DNA of 64,000 nt from Paracentrotus lividus. Its lineage: Eukaryota > Echinodermata > Echinoidea > Camarodonta > Echinidae. Within the stretch, counting starts at the first letter, position 1, and every line of letters starts with the position of its first letter. The stretch is taken from positions 34,710,337 through 34,774,336 of the forward strand of contig CALNVZ010003426.1 of NCBI GenBank assembly GCA_940671915.1, given 5' to 3'. Shown here in pieces: positions 33,226-46,917 of the stretch. The notes under the pieces are model-generated. The model worked only from the letters and a program-made list of their open reading frames with translations. It made no database searches and was not told the origin of the DNA. The position numbers and the translations under genes are program-made.

Positions 33226-36200
33226 TTCCAGTCCTAGGTTGATGACATACAGGTCACATATGCGATCTATAACCTGGATGATCTCCTTTTATGACTAAAA
33301 TCTTTGTTCTTGGTCTTTGACATGAAATATAATGGTCGGTAATAGGTCTTTGCAGTTGGTCATTGTCATTTGGCCTAATGCCACTATTATTTGGTTTACA
33401 CATAACTCTCCAATCATTTTCATTAGTTCTGCTGTTATCTTCTTTTCACCCCTATTCTCCTCCAATAATTAATAATATTCCCCACTGAGAATGATGACGA
33501 GGTCGTTAAAAAACGAAGGGATTCTTCCACTCTTCCATGTGCTACTTTGCGCATAGATGTTAACTGGATTTAAATGATAAAAATAAATTAAAAATAAACA
33601 GTCTCTCTGTTTAAAAAGAAAGAAAGAACACAAACTGAATAACTTAAAACAGTTTAGGAACAATCAGAAAATTATACTAAAACAAATCGTTATAGGCTAG
33701 GTCTACTTCATGAACTATAAACAGAAACGTAAGTCACGTAGTACCTCAGCACAGAAGTCGTTAAAAGACAGAAGAATCCTCATAAATTGCTCATGATGTC
33801 AAACGAATTACTTTTGAAACAAGACATTTGTTCATGATGGTTGTCAATGGGTCAAACATTCTCATATTAAAACGTATAAGGGTAATTTTTGTTCCTCTGT
33901 CATGAGCGGCCCGTGGGGGGGGGGGCACCCACTTTTTTGAACGTTTTTAGAACAACGCCAATATTCGCTATTCATTCATGATATTTCTTGTTTCTTTTTT
34001 TCCCTTTTTTTAAAAATGATTAATGTGCGACTTACCTACGGTGCTCAGGCCTATTCTCAAAGAAAAGGACAATTTCCAGGCAAATTTTTGAAAAAGCTTT
34101 CCTTCTTGAAAAGTCAGCCTTTGTCTTGACCCGTGTGTGAAAAAATGAGTCCAAAATATTAACTTTCAGTTTTTAATATCCACTGGTGAAGCGTTTTCCG
34201 TCAGCAGAACAAAATAGGCCTTACAGCTAGACATTCTTTCCTGTAAAAACTAAACAGTTTGAACCAGTTATCTCGTTTAAAAAATTTGTATCCACCATCT
34301 AAAGTCTACTTCACAAACGGAGGCAGACGACGATTGATTGACCGATCGATCGATCAGGGTTATCGATACGATCAATTTGTCAGAGTTAATGTTCAGAGCG
34401 CACGAAATCCGTTTTGACAGTGGAATCCGCGTCGAGTGGAAGACAGCGTACGAAATGTTCCTGAAAATTGAAGCTTTCAACATACGACAGCAGCTGTAAC
34501 CGCCAACGGTGTCACTTGAAGATACTTGCGAAATTCTCGAGAGCAAATATTGTGCTTGGCAAATTGCTCCCCCAAATCTCTGAAAACATGGGAGTGATCA
34601 GGAGGATGAGGGTGATGTTCTCTGTCATTCGCTGGGCGCCTGTGGAGGGAAGGATGATGGTGATGGGGATGATGGTGATGCGAGCTTGGACGGTATAGTT
34701 TGGGAGTAGAGAGTGCGGATAGATGGTTAGCATGCTAGTCTAAATAAAAAAAGACCATTTATGTCATTTCTCCAAAAAATGGACGGAATTTTGGTCGATC
34801 GTGCCTTGGAGGTAGGCCTAGTATCCCGAACCTAATAAATTTGGTAGGCCTATCGGCTTCGATTGACAGTGGTAGATAGCTCATAGGTCATTCATAGGCT
34901 ATATGAATCTAAAAGTCAAATTTTAATACCAACAACTGTAACTCGGACTAAGAAAATTGGTTAAAAGATCAGTTGCATCCTAATAGTATGCCCTGATGGA
35001 TATGCGAGTTGAAGTAAAATGGGATACTATTGGCTATACCCAACATGACCAGAGACCAGAGGTTTGTCCGACATAGCAATATGACAAGTGGGTTCCCTTC
35101 AGTGGGATGCTCATGGCAGGAAAGTCACCTTGAAAGAAACACCCATCGACTCGACAAAAGTTATGTCTTCTGTGTCAAAGTTTAAAACTGAAACAAGACA
35201 GTTTTAGTTTTTATTTAAGGAACTTCGATCACAGATATTACGGATGTATATTTTGTGCCCATTTGCAATTTTGCACTACGACCATCTCGACTTCATGACA
35301 AGGCGATGCCAGATGTACGTTACTTAGCAACCGTATCCATCCAAAGCAACTCGGGCCTTCCTTCTGAGAATTGTTATGAGAAACTGCGATTTTTAGAACT
35401 CCATGTAGGCCAGAAATATTGAGATTTTGGACAAAATTTTTGTATGAATGATAATTTATGAACATATTGGCCTTCTCTTGAGCTTCATCATTGGACTAAA
35501 TATAAGTCACTTGTCACGGAATTTGATGTCTCAATTGAAAGACTAACTCAAAGGGCGTGACAAGGCCCAGAGGAGTTTTATGGTTTGAGCTCGCTGAGCT
35601 GAGTGCAAGCATGTTTACTCCTGGGGACTTAGGCGAGAGAACAAGAGCGTCTTTCATATCACTCCTGCGGGGCAATACCCTTGTTAACAACCACCGAGCT
35701 AGTCCACACTCAGCCAGGGGCGATACCAAGATTTTTTTTTAAAGTAGGGGGAACAGGGGCAAAATCAATGTTGGTGAGGGAAATAATTTTTGAAGGGTAG
35801 GTAAGATGTCGAAGTCGAAAATGAGTCATGTTCTGATCCGATACAATATAGGGAACAATCTCTAATTTTACCTGCGTTGCCTTCTTGCGTCCATCTTTAG
35901 AACTTTTATGAATAAATCTCATAAATTGTCATCTCATCATGGGCGCCGTTCTGGGAAACGGGGGAGGGGAATGAATGTTACCATTCATTTGAATAGTAAG
36001 CCTACCTGAGTGTATCATAATTACGGAACGTTTTACATTCGACATTAATTATACGCACAACACTTTCTTGTCGCTCTGACGGATAACTCCTGAGGATGAA
36101 CGTTAATGCAAAGGATACAAAGGACAATAAACGCATTTTTAAACGGATATAGACGGATGCCAAGAATCGACATCCATTCCTGATAAATAAAAGTACCATC

Positions 36201-36243
36201 CATTTTTGTGATATGTCACAAAAAGACAGTAGATGTTATTATA
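33226..36243. other. Intergenic stretch
   Basis: I see no convincing gene. The minus frame at 34512-34733 is discussed under rejected items. A GATGGTGATG tract lies at 34655-34680 and a GATC-rich run at 34335-34355. A single GTCCGACATAGCAA word is at 35067. Confidence 0.4.
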
Positions 36244-36251
36244 TTCATCAT

Positions 36252-36392
36252 GGTTCGAGGACCATTGCTCCTGGAAAATTACCCCGGACAACTACCCCCG
36301 CCAAAAATCTACCCCTAACTCAATACCAATATTATACCTACCCTGATCGTATTTCTGGGATTGGTTGTCCTGGGGGTAATGTCCTGATACGG
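36252..36392. mobile_element. hAT-type MITE, copy 1
   Basis: A 141-bp palindromic element with ends GGTTCGAGGAC and GTCCTGATACGG and an ACCCC-rich interior. The flanks TTCATCAT (36244-36251) and TTCATAAT (36393-36400) form an 8-bp target duplication with one mismatch. It is related to the copies at 42176 and 55386. Confidence 0.65.
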
Positions 36393-36784
36393 TTCATAAT
36401 ATAAAAACTCCATAAAATTAAGAAAAAATATAATACATTTTGTCCATTATTGTTTAACTGTAGTTCATGATCAAGCGTTAAGAATGAAAGGCAAATGTCT
36501 ACCTAATGTATTTATTTTATTTCGATTTTCATTTTTTTTTCGTTGATTGCTTGCCAGATTTTAATTTTGTATTTACTTTTAGGAGGTAAATCATTGCGTT
36601 CCTTGTGCCGTGCAGTAGATGGCGCTAGTCTAAATTTGGTGGAATATAATTATTGATATACTCATTCAACATCGACATGGTATACTTTTTTTTTTCCTTA
36701 TCGCAAGAGGCCTGCATTGCATTGACGAATATGGATTCAATGTCGTTTCAAATATGTTAGGATGGGGTCAGTTTATCGTCACCA

Positions 36785-37575
36785 AAATCGTCAACATCAT
36801 CATCATCATCATAATCAGAAAGCTTTGTCATTATCATCCTGATATTATCATAACCAAAATTATTATCACCATCTCTACCACCAACCACCATCGTCACCAT
36901 AAACATCATCATGTCCATCATTATTATCACGATCATCACGAACAGCAATATCATTCATGATCACAGTCTGAATCATCACCATCGTTATCATGAACATCAT
37001 CACCACCATCACCATTGGTATCCTCACCATTATCATCACTACTAGTACCACCACCACCATCTACATCACCATCACCACCACCATCACAACCACCACCACC
37101 ACCATCATCATCATCATAACTACCACTATCATAACTACCATCATCACCATCACCATAATAACCATCATCATCATCATCATCACCAATACCATCACCACTA
37201 TCCTCACTACCATCAGAACCATCATTATCAGAACCATCATCACCATTGCAATCCTAACCATTATCATCATCAACACTACCACCACTATCTCTACCCCAAC
37301 CACCATCAACATCATTACGACCATCATTATCATCAACTCCAATATCATCCTCACCACCACCATCACCACCACCACTACAACCACCACCATCATCATCACC
37401 AACATCCTACCACCATCACCACCACCATTACCACTATCCACACTACCATCATCATCAACATTATCAGAACCATCATCACCATTGCAATCCTAACCATTAT
37501 CATCATCACCACTACCATCCTCACCTTCACCATTACCACCACCACCATCACCACCAAAACTGCCATCACCATCCC
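36785..37575 (+). repeat. ATC/ACC trinucleotide array
   Basis: About 790 bases of imperfect CAT, CAC and ACC triplets. It is open in several frames on both strands (poly-Thr/Ile, poly-Met/Val), which explains the long frames here; none is a gene. Short stretches repeat as larger units (for example CACCATTGCAATCCTAACCA at 37242 and 37477). Confidence 0.92.
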
Positions 37576-37649
37576 TATTCTTATCATTTCCAGTTTCTCA
37601 CATCCTCCTTTATAGTCACAAAGAAAAAGAAAGCAATCACACAAATTTC

Positions 37650-40600
37650 TTACAAATATGGTTACAATTTATTCAAACAAATAACAACCTTGTCTCATTA
37701 TGAGACCACTCTCAATATCTCAAAACTTTGAAAACTCTCATGAAACCAAGCATACACATAGATCTAGACAGAACAGGTGGAATGACTAAAAATAATAATC
37801 TAACTTAAAGAAAACAATTGTCTTAAAGGGGTCTACTCAACAAAATATAGCATAGTTGAATACAGTAAAATACTACTACATATAGTTCCAGACCCAGGCA
37901 GGGGCGTAGGGGACACATGCCCCTCCCCCCTCCCTCTAAAATTTGAAAACCAAACATTGACTGCACATGTTAAAATCAGACTAAGAATCAAACACTATAC
38001 CAGCCAATAATCAACAAAGTATTGGCCTTTGGGAACATATCACTTGTGTTCTGTCGTATGTCTGTCTAATTCGGGTTTTGTTGTGTAATTAGCAAGGGTT
38101 TTCTCACCATAGAAAACTGGAGAATGGAGTTTCTAACCTGTTTCTTCTACATGTTACTACAGTTCTCAATCTGAGCTGACAAAATGATAAGAGTGCATAT
38201 ATCCAATTAGAGGTATAATTACATAAATATAAGTATACTTTTTAAGGCATCTTGGTAGTAACGGTTTTGATGAAAAGACACTTCCTCAGCTTCTTAGGGG
38301 TCCCAAACCCATCATGCTATTTTATATTATTTTTTTTACTTTTTGAATCATTGTACATATTTGCAGTATTGATTGGCTTGAATAAAACTTGAACTTAATT
38401 CACTTCAAATAACTTTTCATTTTAATATGAACTCTGTGATCAGGACTCAAAATTTTGCTGCCACAGTGCACACTTTATCAGAAAACTGAATATTGTCACT
38501 TAATTACAAAATTTTCTGAAATTGTACCCCGCTGTTTCTAGCTTTCCAACTATATATAACTCCACAACAGAAGGCACTATATTGCAAGACAGTAGTGAAA
38601 TTGGTTTCCCTTGTAACAGTGTTCTATGGTACCTACAGGAAAAGAGAGACAATTATGATGCAAAATCATGATATGGAATGTATAAAAGTGAATAGCTAAA
38701 GCTTTGATTCACTACAAAGCTTTTCATGGAGCATTACAAAACTAGCACAAGAAAAATAATTCATAAAAAAACAAATACCTGCTTAAAAATAGACATAGAA
38801 AATATCATATGACTTCTACCCTTAGATCTTTGAGCCGAAAGTATTCTCCTATTTTAACCCATTAATTATAGGACCGGATGCATCCTTTATTAAACCTATG
38901 GGCATGACAAAGGTCAGTAGTCAACTGGTTAAAGCAACTTACACCAAAAAAACAGAGGGGGAATACATGAAACATAAATGTACATGTAAGTGGTGTAACG
39001 ATCACATTTTGAAGAAAAAAAAAAAAAAAAAAAAAACGAAATTAATGGCTTGACTCTACCTAAATGTCTTCCACACCATTTGCTAATTACCTAGATATGG
39101 ATTCTAGTTTAACTTTCTTGAGGAGAAAAACTTTCATTCTAACAATTTTTTTAATGAAACACAGCAAATCAAAACCTTAGAAAATAAGGTTGGAAATATA
39201 TTCAATCAGCTACTAATATTTGCACATGAGTATGTCACATTTTGCCACAAAAAAATGTGCATTACATTCCAAGATTGATTAACAACATACATGTATGTTT
39301 AATAAAATTTGTAAAAATTCATTAATCTTGTAATTTCAGAACTGTAGGTGGGATAAAAAATGAAACATTCATTCTCCTTTGAAATGATGTTTTTTCTCAA
39401 AATAAAAACAAATCTTTAGGAGCTAGCACACATACTTATTACATTGGAGTTAGGTAAAATGGACACTATTTTGTGCAGAGTTGTTGCTGCTTATATACTA
39501 CTGTAAGTTCCTAGCACATTCATACTTCTTTGTGAGTAACCAAAAAAGTACCGATCTAGGGAACAAGACATAAAAAAAGAAAACAGTAAATGGTAGAAGA
39601 CATAAAAAAAGCAATAAAAACTCTGTAATAACAGACATGGCACATAATTCAAAACTAAGTAATGAGTTTTTAGGAGATGTATAGATGCATATTATATATA
39701 AAAAAATATTCATGTCAAACATAATGCCCAATAACACAGAAAACTTTCATCGGTTGGGGTATTACACAAATAAAAGAAAGTTCAAGCTTCTACCAACCTA
39801 ATTTGGAAAGGGGCTAGCTTTCATCTACTCCTGTAGACTTTCTCAGGCCAAGTGCACTCAGTCATTCGTTGCTTGTTGCTCTGTGTCTCGTGATCACTGG
39901 ACCACTGGACCAAATATCAGTGACAATCAGCTGACAATAACCCATACATGACACGACAACTCAAAATCCCCCATACGAACAACAGAGCAAAAAGCAATAG
40001 AAGCAGGATTTTTTGCATATTTTATCTTTGATAGCTCCAAATTTTTGTGATTTTTCACTTACTTTACTTTTGGAAATTACATGTATGTGATATCATTGGA
40101 AATCTTGAAATCCCTTTGTTTCAGAAAACACAAAGTTCCCCTCTCCCCTCTCATAAACTAACAAAATCTGGCATGTTATTGCTGGTTTTGAGCCAATCCA
40201 GTTCTTTTAATGGCCAACTGTATAAAATGGCAATCTACATGTACCTTTAAAGACAGGTCTTAACATAGCTGTATACAGTCCACCACAGAAAAAAACAACT
40301 TTGAGAGCCTCATATTAAAAATTTATAACTTATGTGACATTGATTTTCATTTTATGCTAAAGAATAACCCACATTCTGTTCGATAACACCATATTTATAC
40401 CCGTGCTGTCATGTATAATTTAGCGCTTGGGCATTAAAGATTTTGCATCAAATTTGTCTTGTACCAAGTTTGGGAAGAAGCACCTTAAACAATAAATGAA
40501 TGGGCTGCTTTTGTCCAAACTTGGTACAAGAAGATTTTGACAAGCATTTTTCAAAGGCTTATTGCTCAGCCATACAGGACAACAATAGCATAAGTTTAGT

Positions 40601-42167
40601 ACCACTGAACAGAATATGAATACTCTTGAATTGAAATAAAAATTAATGTCACAAAGTTAACAATTTTAAATATGAGCCTATCATATTTTGGTTTAATTTT
40701 TTTTTCTGGGATGTACTGTATTGCATAATTATGAATTTCCTTCACCCTTCTTTCTCACTTTCTCTATATACAGATACTGTCTGAACCATAAAATATTACC
40801 CTCTAAAAATATTGATTTCAACATGATTCAAATATATTCATATACTCTGCTATCTACAATGCATAAAGACAAAATATCATACTTCTAAAATACAAAAGTG
40901 ATAGTATTTTGGAGTTATATTACAAGAAGACACAAGCAATATATATAAGAAAATAGATCAGTGACTTTTTTCAGGTTTAAAATAGAAATACTTTTTTAAA
41001 TAGTGGATATAAATATATCTCTATACCTACGCACACATGTACATACATCACCTTTTCACCATTTAATTGTTATCAACAGCACACAGGAGAAGCTGCCTTT
41101 GAGCGAGATAGAGTCACATATGGTACATTCTTTTAAAGTAAGAAGGCACTTAATAAGATTCTCTCTCATATCCCAATTTCCACTGCACATACAAGCATGT
41201 AAAGCATGTAAAGAAGAAAATAAATACACATACTCCAACATAAGGCATAAGTATAGTACATTCAAGTGGAGACTTGGTCGGTGGAGCGATATAGTCTTGT
41301 ATCTAGTTGGAAACCAATTCAATGAGCTAGTGCCTTTTGGTAAAAAGCATTCACTCAAAATACCAAGTCCACCATTAAGGACTTACGTAAATTAAAACAA
41401 TCAATGATTTGATTACATCTTCTACATGTTCAATGTGGTGCTAAATTTGTGTTTGTTCTCTTATTTGCCAAATTCATGAAAATAAACATTTTGCAAAAAT
41501 AAAAGTTTATAAAAGTTTATCATATTCGATATGATGATTGTATTGACAATTGATGATAGACCATATAAAAAATCCCTTGATTTCATTTCAAACAGAAAGA
41601 AAGAAAGAAAGAAAAGAAATAATTTGAAGTTAATTAGCAATATTACAGCAACCACAAATAAACCATTCAACAGCAATATTATGTCCAAATACATATCTAC
41701 AATATACCTATACCATTATCCCTAATTTCAGAGATTGACATAAATATAAAATCATTCATCATTTCATTTAATATATTCCACAATATATTTCGCTTAAGTA
41801 ATCAAGTGTCGTTGATTCCCACTTTTCTTATTGCGACAATCGATGTTAAAATCATAAAAATTGACAAGATAGATATATGTTTGACGTATTGATATGGTTT
41901 TATCAATATTTTAACAGAATTCCTTAAAGCTTAACTTGAGATGATAGTACATAATCTGGTAAACAATGGCCCTTTATTATAAAGTTACAAATGTAGATTT
42001 AATCCCTTTTGGAATTAAAATTTTCTCATGGAGCCGAACCAGAGATGTATGTAATGGACTTCAATGCATTCAAACCTCACATTACAGAAGTAGTCAGTGG
42101 CATACACACAATCCATTTTTGCATAAATACAAAATTTGCACATGATGTTTTAGCCTATACACCCATG
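37650..42167 (-). other. AT-rich stretch, possible 3' untranslated and downstream sequence of the TMEM150-like gene
   Basis: About 4.5 kb hold few repeats and no domain-bearing frame. On the minus strand, AATAAA occurs near 41974, about 700 bases below the stop codon, and again near 37665 beside the trinucleotide array. A 3' untranslated region ending at one of these is inference. A retroposon-like tail (GGCTTGAATAAAACTTGAAC) is at 38368-38395 on the plus strand, and a 90-base remnant of the GGCGGATCC MITE family is at 37893-37980. Confidence 0.3.
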
Positions 42168-42175
42168 TATAAGAC

Positions 42176-42327
42176 CATATCAGGACAACTACCACTGGAC
42201 AATCACCCCCAGGACATCAACCCCCCCCCCCTCCCCCGAGATAGGATTTGGGGTTGGTGCTAGATTTATGGTGGGGGTAGTCGAGTTGTCCGGGGGTAAT
42301 TGTCCAGGTGGGTGTGTCCTAGAACCG
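42176..42327. mobile_element. hAT-type MITE, copy 2
   Basis: A 152-bp element with ends CATATCAGGACAACT and TGTCCTAGAACCG. A perfect 8-bp target duplication, TATAAGAC, stands at 42168-42175 and 42328-42335; 8-bp duplications are the hAT signature. It lies about 345 bases below the stop codon of the TMEM150-like gene, probably within its 3' untranslated region. Confidence 0.8.
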
Positions 42328-42671
42328 TATAAGACATTTTTAAAATGCCCTACAAATGCAGCTAAAAGAGATTGTCCATTTAGGATCAGAAGGGCATTAG
42401 CATTGTTATTTGATACAAGTTAGAGACATTCCAGCTCTTACCAAATGGAAATATTTCTCAATATTTCATCTTAACATGATTATTATAAACAGCATTATAT
42501 TCAAAGGCATAATGGTGTTATACACACTCTCAAAGGCAAACATTCAGATGGTAAAACCATTGACCTATTACATAGTCCCACAAATGACTTATAAATTGGT
42601 CAAATGCATAAAAGGGGCCAAATGCAAATGGCGAATTGTAAAGCCTAGGACCAAAAATGTAGTCCAATTAA

Positions 42672-43070
42672 TTATAAATCGGTCCAATGCATATACTGGG
42701 CAGCATTCTTCTCATTGTTAGCCTGCGTGGCATCCAGAAGCGAGTGTCGCCGATTACCCACAAACCCGCTGTCCTCGAAATCGGAGAAACACACCGGATG
42801 AGAGAACGATATCTTGCATTCCTCGTCGAACTGCGACGCAGGGACGCCCTGCTCGAACAGGTCACCCACGACAGCATTGCTAAAAGACGATGAGATAATG
42901 GAGCTATAAAGGGCGTTCTTCATGGCCAAGTCGTCTATCTTGTCGATGATGTACGGGGGTTCTTTGGTGGTCATCGACGACCAGCTATTGCGGCTTCCTG
43001 CAGAGTAGTAGTAGCCTCTGTCCCAGTCTTCAGGTATCTTGATCATTATATTCCCTTTCACCTGTATTGC
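42672..43070 (-). CDS. TMEM150-like terminal exon (cytoplasmic tail)
   Basis: It begins AIQVKGNIMIKIPEDWDRGY, is rich in Ser, Asp and Tyr, and ends MHWTDL before the stop at 42672. Coding composition (about 50% GC in an AT-rich area) and the strong acceptor support a real exon. I recognise no domain in the tail itself. The opposite-strand frame at 42687 is a shadow. Confidence 0.65.
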   Translation of the reverse strand, partial: AIQVKGNIMIKIPEDWDRGYYYSAGSRNSWSSMTTKEPPYIIDKIDDLAMKNALYSSIISSSFSNAVVGDLFEQGVPASQFDEECKISFSHPVCFSDFEDSGFVGNRRHSLLDATQANNEKNAAQYMHWTDL

Positions 43071-44447
43071 CTGAAGATGCAAAACAACACAAAAATAAGG
43101 TCATCAGGATTTGATCTTGACAAGTGTACATTGGTATCAAGCCTTCCTTAGGAAAATTACCGCCGGAAAGTAATACTATATTTAAAAAAAAAAAAAAGCC
43201 TTAAATTTTCTTGTCTGAAACAAAGGTAAAATGGAATTTTTTTTTTGCCCAATTGATCGTGGGCACGGGAGCCAGATCGACATTGCTCTATCCCTAAGCC
43301 AACGTTGCCTAAGTCATATATTTCTTAATGATGATTATAACTTCAATTTACATAAATTTTTGGGAATTGGACATAAGGGCTATCCATTTCAGGAGTTATT
43401 AAATACGCTCTCATCCATGCGATGTTAAATTTTCGACCCTTTTTTTTTTCTCCATTTTTAAATAAGATTCTACCATTTTGTTTAAGCTCTCTGTTACCTT
43501 TTAACATGCAAGCAGCTTTCAAAATAATGAGAACTTGTTCTTGTTTCTCATGCATCATGCTTTTGATTTAGTGCCACAAACGCTTTTTATTCAAAATAAG
43601 GGGTCTGAAAATAAAGGGGTCTGGCAGAAAAAAGGACTAAAATACAAAGAACTGGTTTCAGTTTGGTCACAAAATAAATTTGCTTTATAAAACTTTACAT
43701 GCTAAAACCGTAAATTATACTAAGCAGCCAGAAACAAGAAAAAGTAATTAAAGATTTATTTATGTTATCATGATGCAGTTAAAATCAAGCGGTTTAATAA
43801 ATGTGCAAGAAAGAAACTTACTCATTCTTTTTTTAGATTTACATGTAACCATTACAATAAACATAATCAACATATTTTTAAAAGAGCTCCCCCCCCCCTC
43901 TTGGATATTTTTTTTTTTTGTATTTTTTTTTTTAGGCTTGATGATAATCATTAGGATACTAAGATAATGATTTTCTTTTAAGAGACCCCCACTCCCCAAT
44001 CATTTAAGGCTTGTTGATAATCATTACTTAGTACAATAATCATTGTATTTCAAAAGAGCCCCCCCCCCCCATTAAAATAAAAATTTCCAGGCTTGATTTA
44101 GTCATTAGAATACTAACATATTTCATTGTATCACGATGCAGTCATTAGTAGCAACATGCGTGTCATATGAATGTATGCTTTCCGTATCTCGTGCCAGGCT
44201 GCATGCTCTTCTTTACATCCAAACAAGGCTTCATCACCTCGATATCATCCTCATTCAGCGACGCCGTGGCGGGCGTGGCCGACCCTATACTGCCCTCTAT
44301 TGGCTCCCATTGGTTACCCTGCCAGTGGTGAAGCTGTGACATGAGTTTTATGTGACGGAATTCATGGCAAAAGGTCATGAAGTACACATTGAGTTTAACG
44401 ACGAGCATCCACTCAAACGCTGCGCTGATCCGCCTGTAGTGTAAAAC
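42672..44447 (-). CDS. FRAG1/DRAM/Sfk1-family (TMEM150-like) membrane protein, last two exons (5' end not located)
   Basis: Exon 44447-44217 (or ending 44238) opens after the acceptor TCACCTACAG. It codes for VLHYRRISAAFEWMLVVKLN then VYFMTFCHEFRH: the final membrane segment and the EW...TF..EFRH signature of TMEM150/DRAM proteins. A polar, acidic stretch follows. Donor candidates GAT/GTAAAG and GAG/GTGATG are both phase 0. Exon 43070-42672 follows the acceptor GCATCTTCAG, also phase 0, and codes for 132 residues to the stop: a soluble, Ser-rich tail. Family members sit in plasma or endolysosomal membranes; some act in autophagy or phosphoinositide control. The long tail is unlike human TMEM150 or DRAM proteins. 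That the two exons belong to one gene is inferred from strand, phase and spacing (about 1.15 kb). Confidence 0.6.
44217..44447 (-). CDS. TMEM150-like penultimate exon
   Basis: It carries the last transmembrane helix and the start of the cytoplasmic tail (HHWQGNQWEPIEG, then NEDDIE). An alternative acceptor (CTACAG before 44433) would remove the first five codons. The shorter donor at 44238 would remove seven codons from the end. Confidence 0.6.
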
Positions 44448-46917
44448 CTGTAGGTGAAAGTGAGAGGGAGAAGGAGAGTGTAAAATTAGGAAATTTGTTT
44501 TTGCAATAATTAAACAGCCTCCCTCTCATAGTCATATCATAAATTAAAACAACCTCCCCCCCCCCCCCCCCCCCCCCGCCCCTGTCAAGTGCCCCACAGC
44601 CGTATATTCCCAATCTGCCTGTCTTCAGCGTGTCACAGCAAATTCATTTGCAAATAGCTCATTAGTTTCTTTTAAAAGACTGATATTAATACATCATTTT
44701 GGCAGGAAGCTCTGAGGAATAAGCTGAAACGTTACAGAGAACATCTGAGAACTGTTCAGTTTTGCTGGGGTTGTGGTTGCCAGAGTTTAAGGTAAAGAGC
44801 AGCCTCTAGTGCCAGCTTTTATTTAGTCTCAGATAGGAATTAAGGAAAAAGCTGGAGTTCACAATTTTTTATGCCAGACATAAATCATGTCTCGGATTCA
44901 TCACTTGAAAGAGAATATAATAATAATAACAATAATAGTGGCTACTTTTATAGCACACAGGTCCGCCTTTCGGCGCTTTGTCTCTAGTTGCACACCTTTT
45001 TATATTATCAAAATTACAATACATCAACTAATTATTTGTAAGGGATGTCTCCAATATTGTTTGTTTTAGAGACATATATACAATACTTTGAATTGGTCAG
45101 TGTGGATTTGATTAGATTGGAACACATATATAACAGAATGGACCCTACTACTAGGGTCCAAGATAAAAGCATGCAGCTGTAGCTTCATCAAAAGTATTTT
45201 TCAAAATACAAGGAACTTAGCACAATTTCATCTCCTTTATTTTATTCCTCCACAATGACAATGACAAAGACACATTGAAAATGTTTCTAGTTACTGGTAA
45301 AACAAATAATTTGATTTGATTTGATAAAATTCCCATTCCCCTGGGATGTTGAATCATGATCAGAGCATGCATGTTTCCTTGCAGCGTCATAACAGCACTA
45401 TTAGATCATTGATCCATTTGGCACCCAATCAGAGCAAATGTGATAACCAAAGGTTACCATGGCAACAAGCCAGGCACCTGTACATGTGATGCAGTCATCC
45501 TCCTGCTTACACAAAACATGAAACAACTAGAATTGAACTTGAACTGACTGCCAGGTCTGTCACAGGTCTTTAGCTAGCATTTGTCGGCAGTCTTTACCCC
45601 CCCCCCCCCCTCAGAAGGCTGGGGAAAAAACACAAAAAGAAAAAGAGAAACCTACAGATAAGAAAGATGATGAATAGAAATTTAAACTGAAGGAGAAACA
45701 GGAATATACACATAACAAACATAAACTAGGAATGTAAAATACAGAGATATTAAGATCTCAAAGAGAACAGGAAAGAGGATTGATATAAAATAAGGGGAAG
45801 AAGAATGAAAAGAATTAAAGATAGGTGGATGAGAGAAATGGGAAGATAAACTAGAAAAAAAAGTGGTTCTTAAGATATCGCGATAATGAGCAAACTAGAC
45901 GCACGCAAAACCTGAAAACATGATGCCTCCGACACCGACTTCGGTGGCAGAGGCATGTGAAGAGCAGAATAATAGTCCCAACTGGAGATGAACGCTAACA
46001 TGCATGTGTAGGAAAATGCAAGATACATTATTAAAGTTATTGTGATTCAAGATTTTATAGTGAGAATAGAATACTGCCAAAAAATATGAGAGAGAATGGT
46101 GAAAATCTCTACGAAACAACCACCCACATACAACTGTCACAAGCAATACGAAGAGTCAACATCAATCGTCATAAAAATGTCAGAACTAAGCATAATTCAT
46201 CATTGTTCACAATCCCTTTCTTAAAGACATATGGCACTTTTCCACACTAAAAATCCAACAAAACAATCGTTTCCCTCAATGGTATGCCATTATCAACCAA
46301 AAGTTGACTGAAATCTCTCCTTCCCATGTATATTTTTTAATTCAGGAAATACATCCAGTTTCCATCATTAATGGTTTAATTAAGTATGGAACATTTCATT
46401 CAATGTCTTTTTAGAGTGACAAGTTATGCCCTCACTCTATAAAATAAGCATTTTTCCTTATGTGCCATGAGCGCAGAATTGCACGTTTGTAGGGGTGCCG
46501 TCTTTGCAATTTTGCACAATAGTACATGAGTCAATTAGACATTCATATTACCGCTCGTAGCGGTGTAAATGTGAATATGATGCTGTAAGAATATATATTT
46601 ATGACAGCTGTATATATCAGTTTTTTTTTCTTTAAAAGAAGGGGGAAAAAAACCAGATCCTTTTGTTTTCTTTGCACCTCCAAAGTGCCTATGCTTCTCA
46701 TTTTCATCTCTCCATAAATTTTGAAAAAACCCTTTTTTTCCCAAAATTATTATTCAGATTTAAGACTGTGTTGCCCTTATAAAGGTGTGAATGCTTTGAA
46801 TTATTAGACCAGAAACTTCAATTTCAAGAACTTTCAACTCAAGCAACACTTAATAAACAATTTTTGTTTCTATTCATTAATACATTATCATTATAAAAAG
46901 CCAATATGCTGAATATA
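44448..46917. other. Intron-like and intergenic sequence upstream of the TMEM150-like exons
   Basis: Poly-C runs near 44557 and 45598, a GCGCT-type retroposon tail near 44925-44990, and a TTTGATTTGATTTGAT tail near 45310-45326. One weak exon candidate (45994-45912, minus) reads FISSWDYYS then LPPKSVSEASCFQ between AG and GT sites. It faintly resembles the first extracellular loop of TMEM150 proteins but cannot be phased to the known exons. Confidence 0.35.

Noticed and set aside
34512-34733. Minus frame with a hydrophobic stretch recalling the second helix of a Cys-loop receptor (RMTENITLILLITPMFSE)
   Set aside because: Part of the hydrophobic run comes from a GATGGT simple repeat, the helix is broken by polar residues, and no flanking exon fits. 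Chance likeness is more probable.
36754-37644. Many long frames (poly-Thr/Ile and poly-Met/Val)
   Set aside because: All arise from the ATC/ACC array, which is open in several frames on both strands.
43255-43320. tRNA-like word (TTGGCTTAGGGATAGAGCA on the minus strand)
   Set aside because: Only an A-box-like half is present, with no B-box at the right distance.
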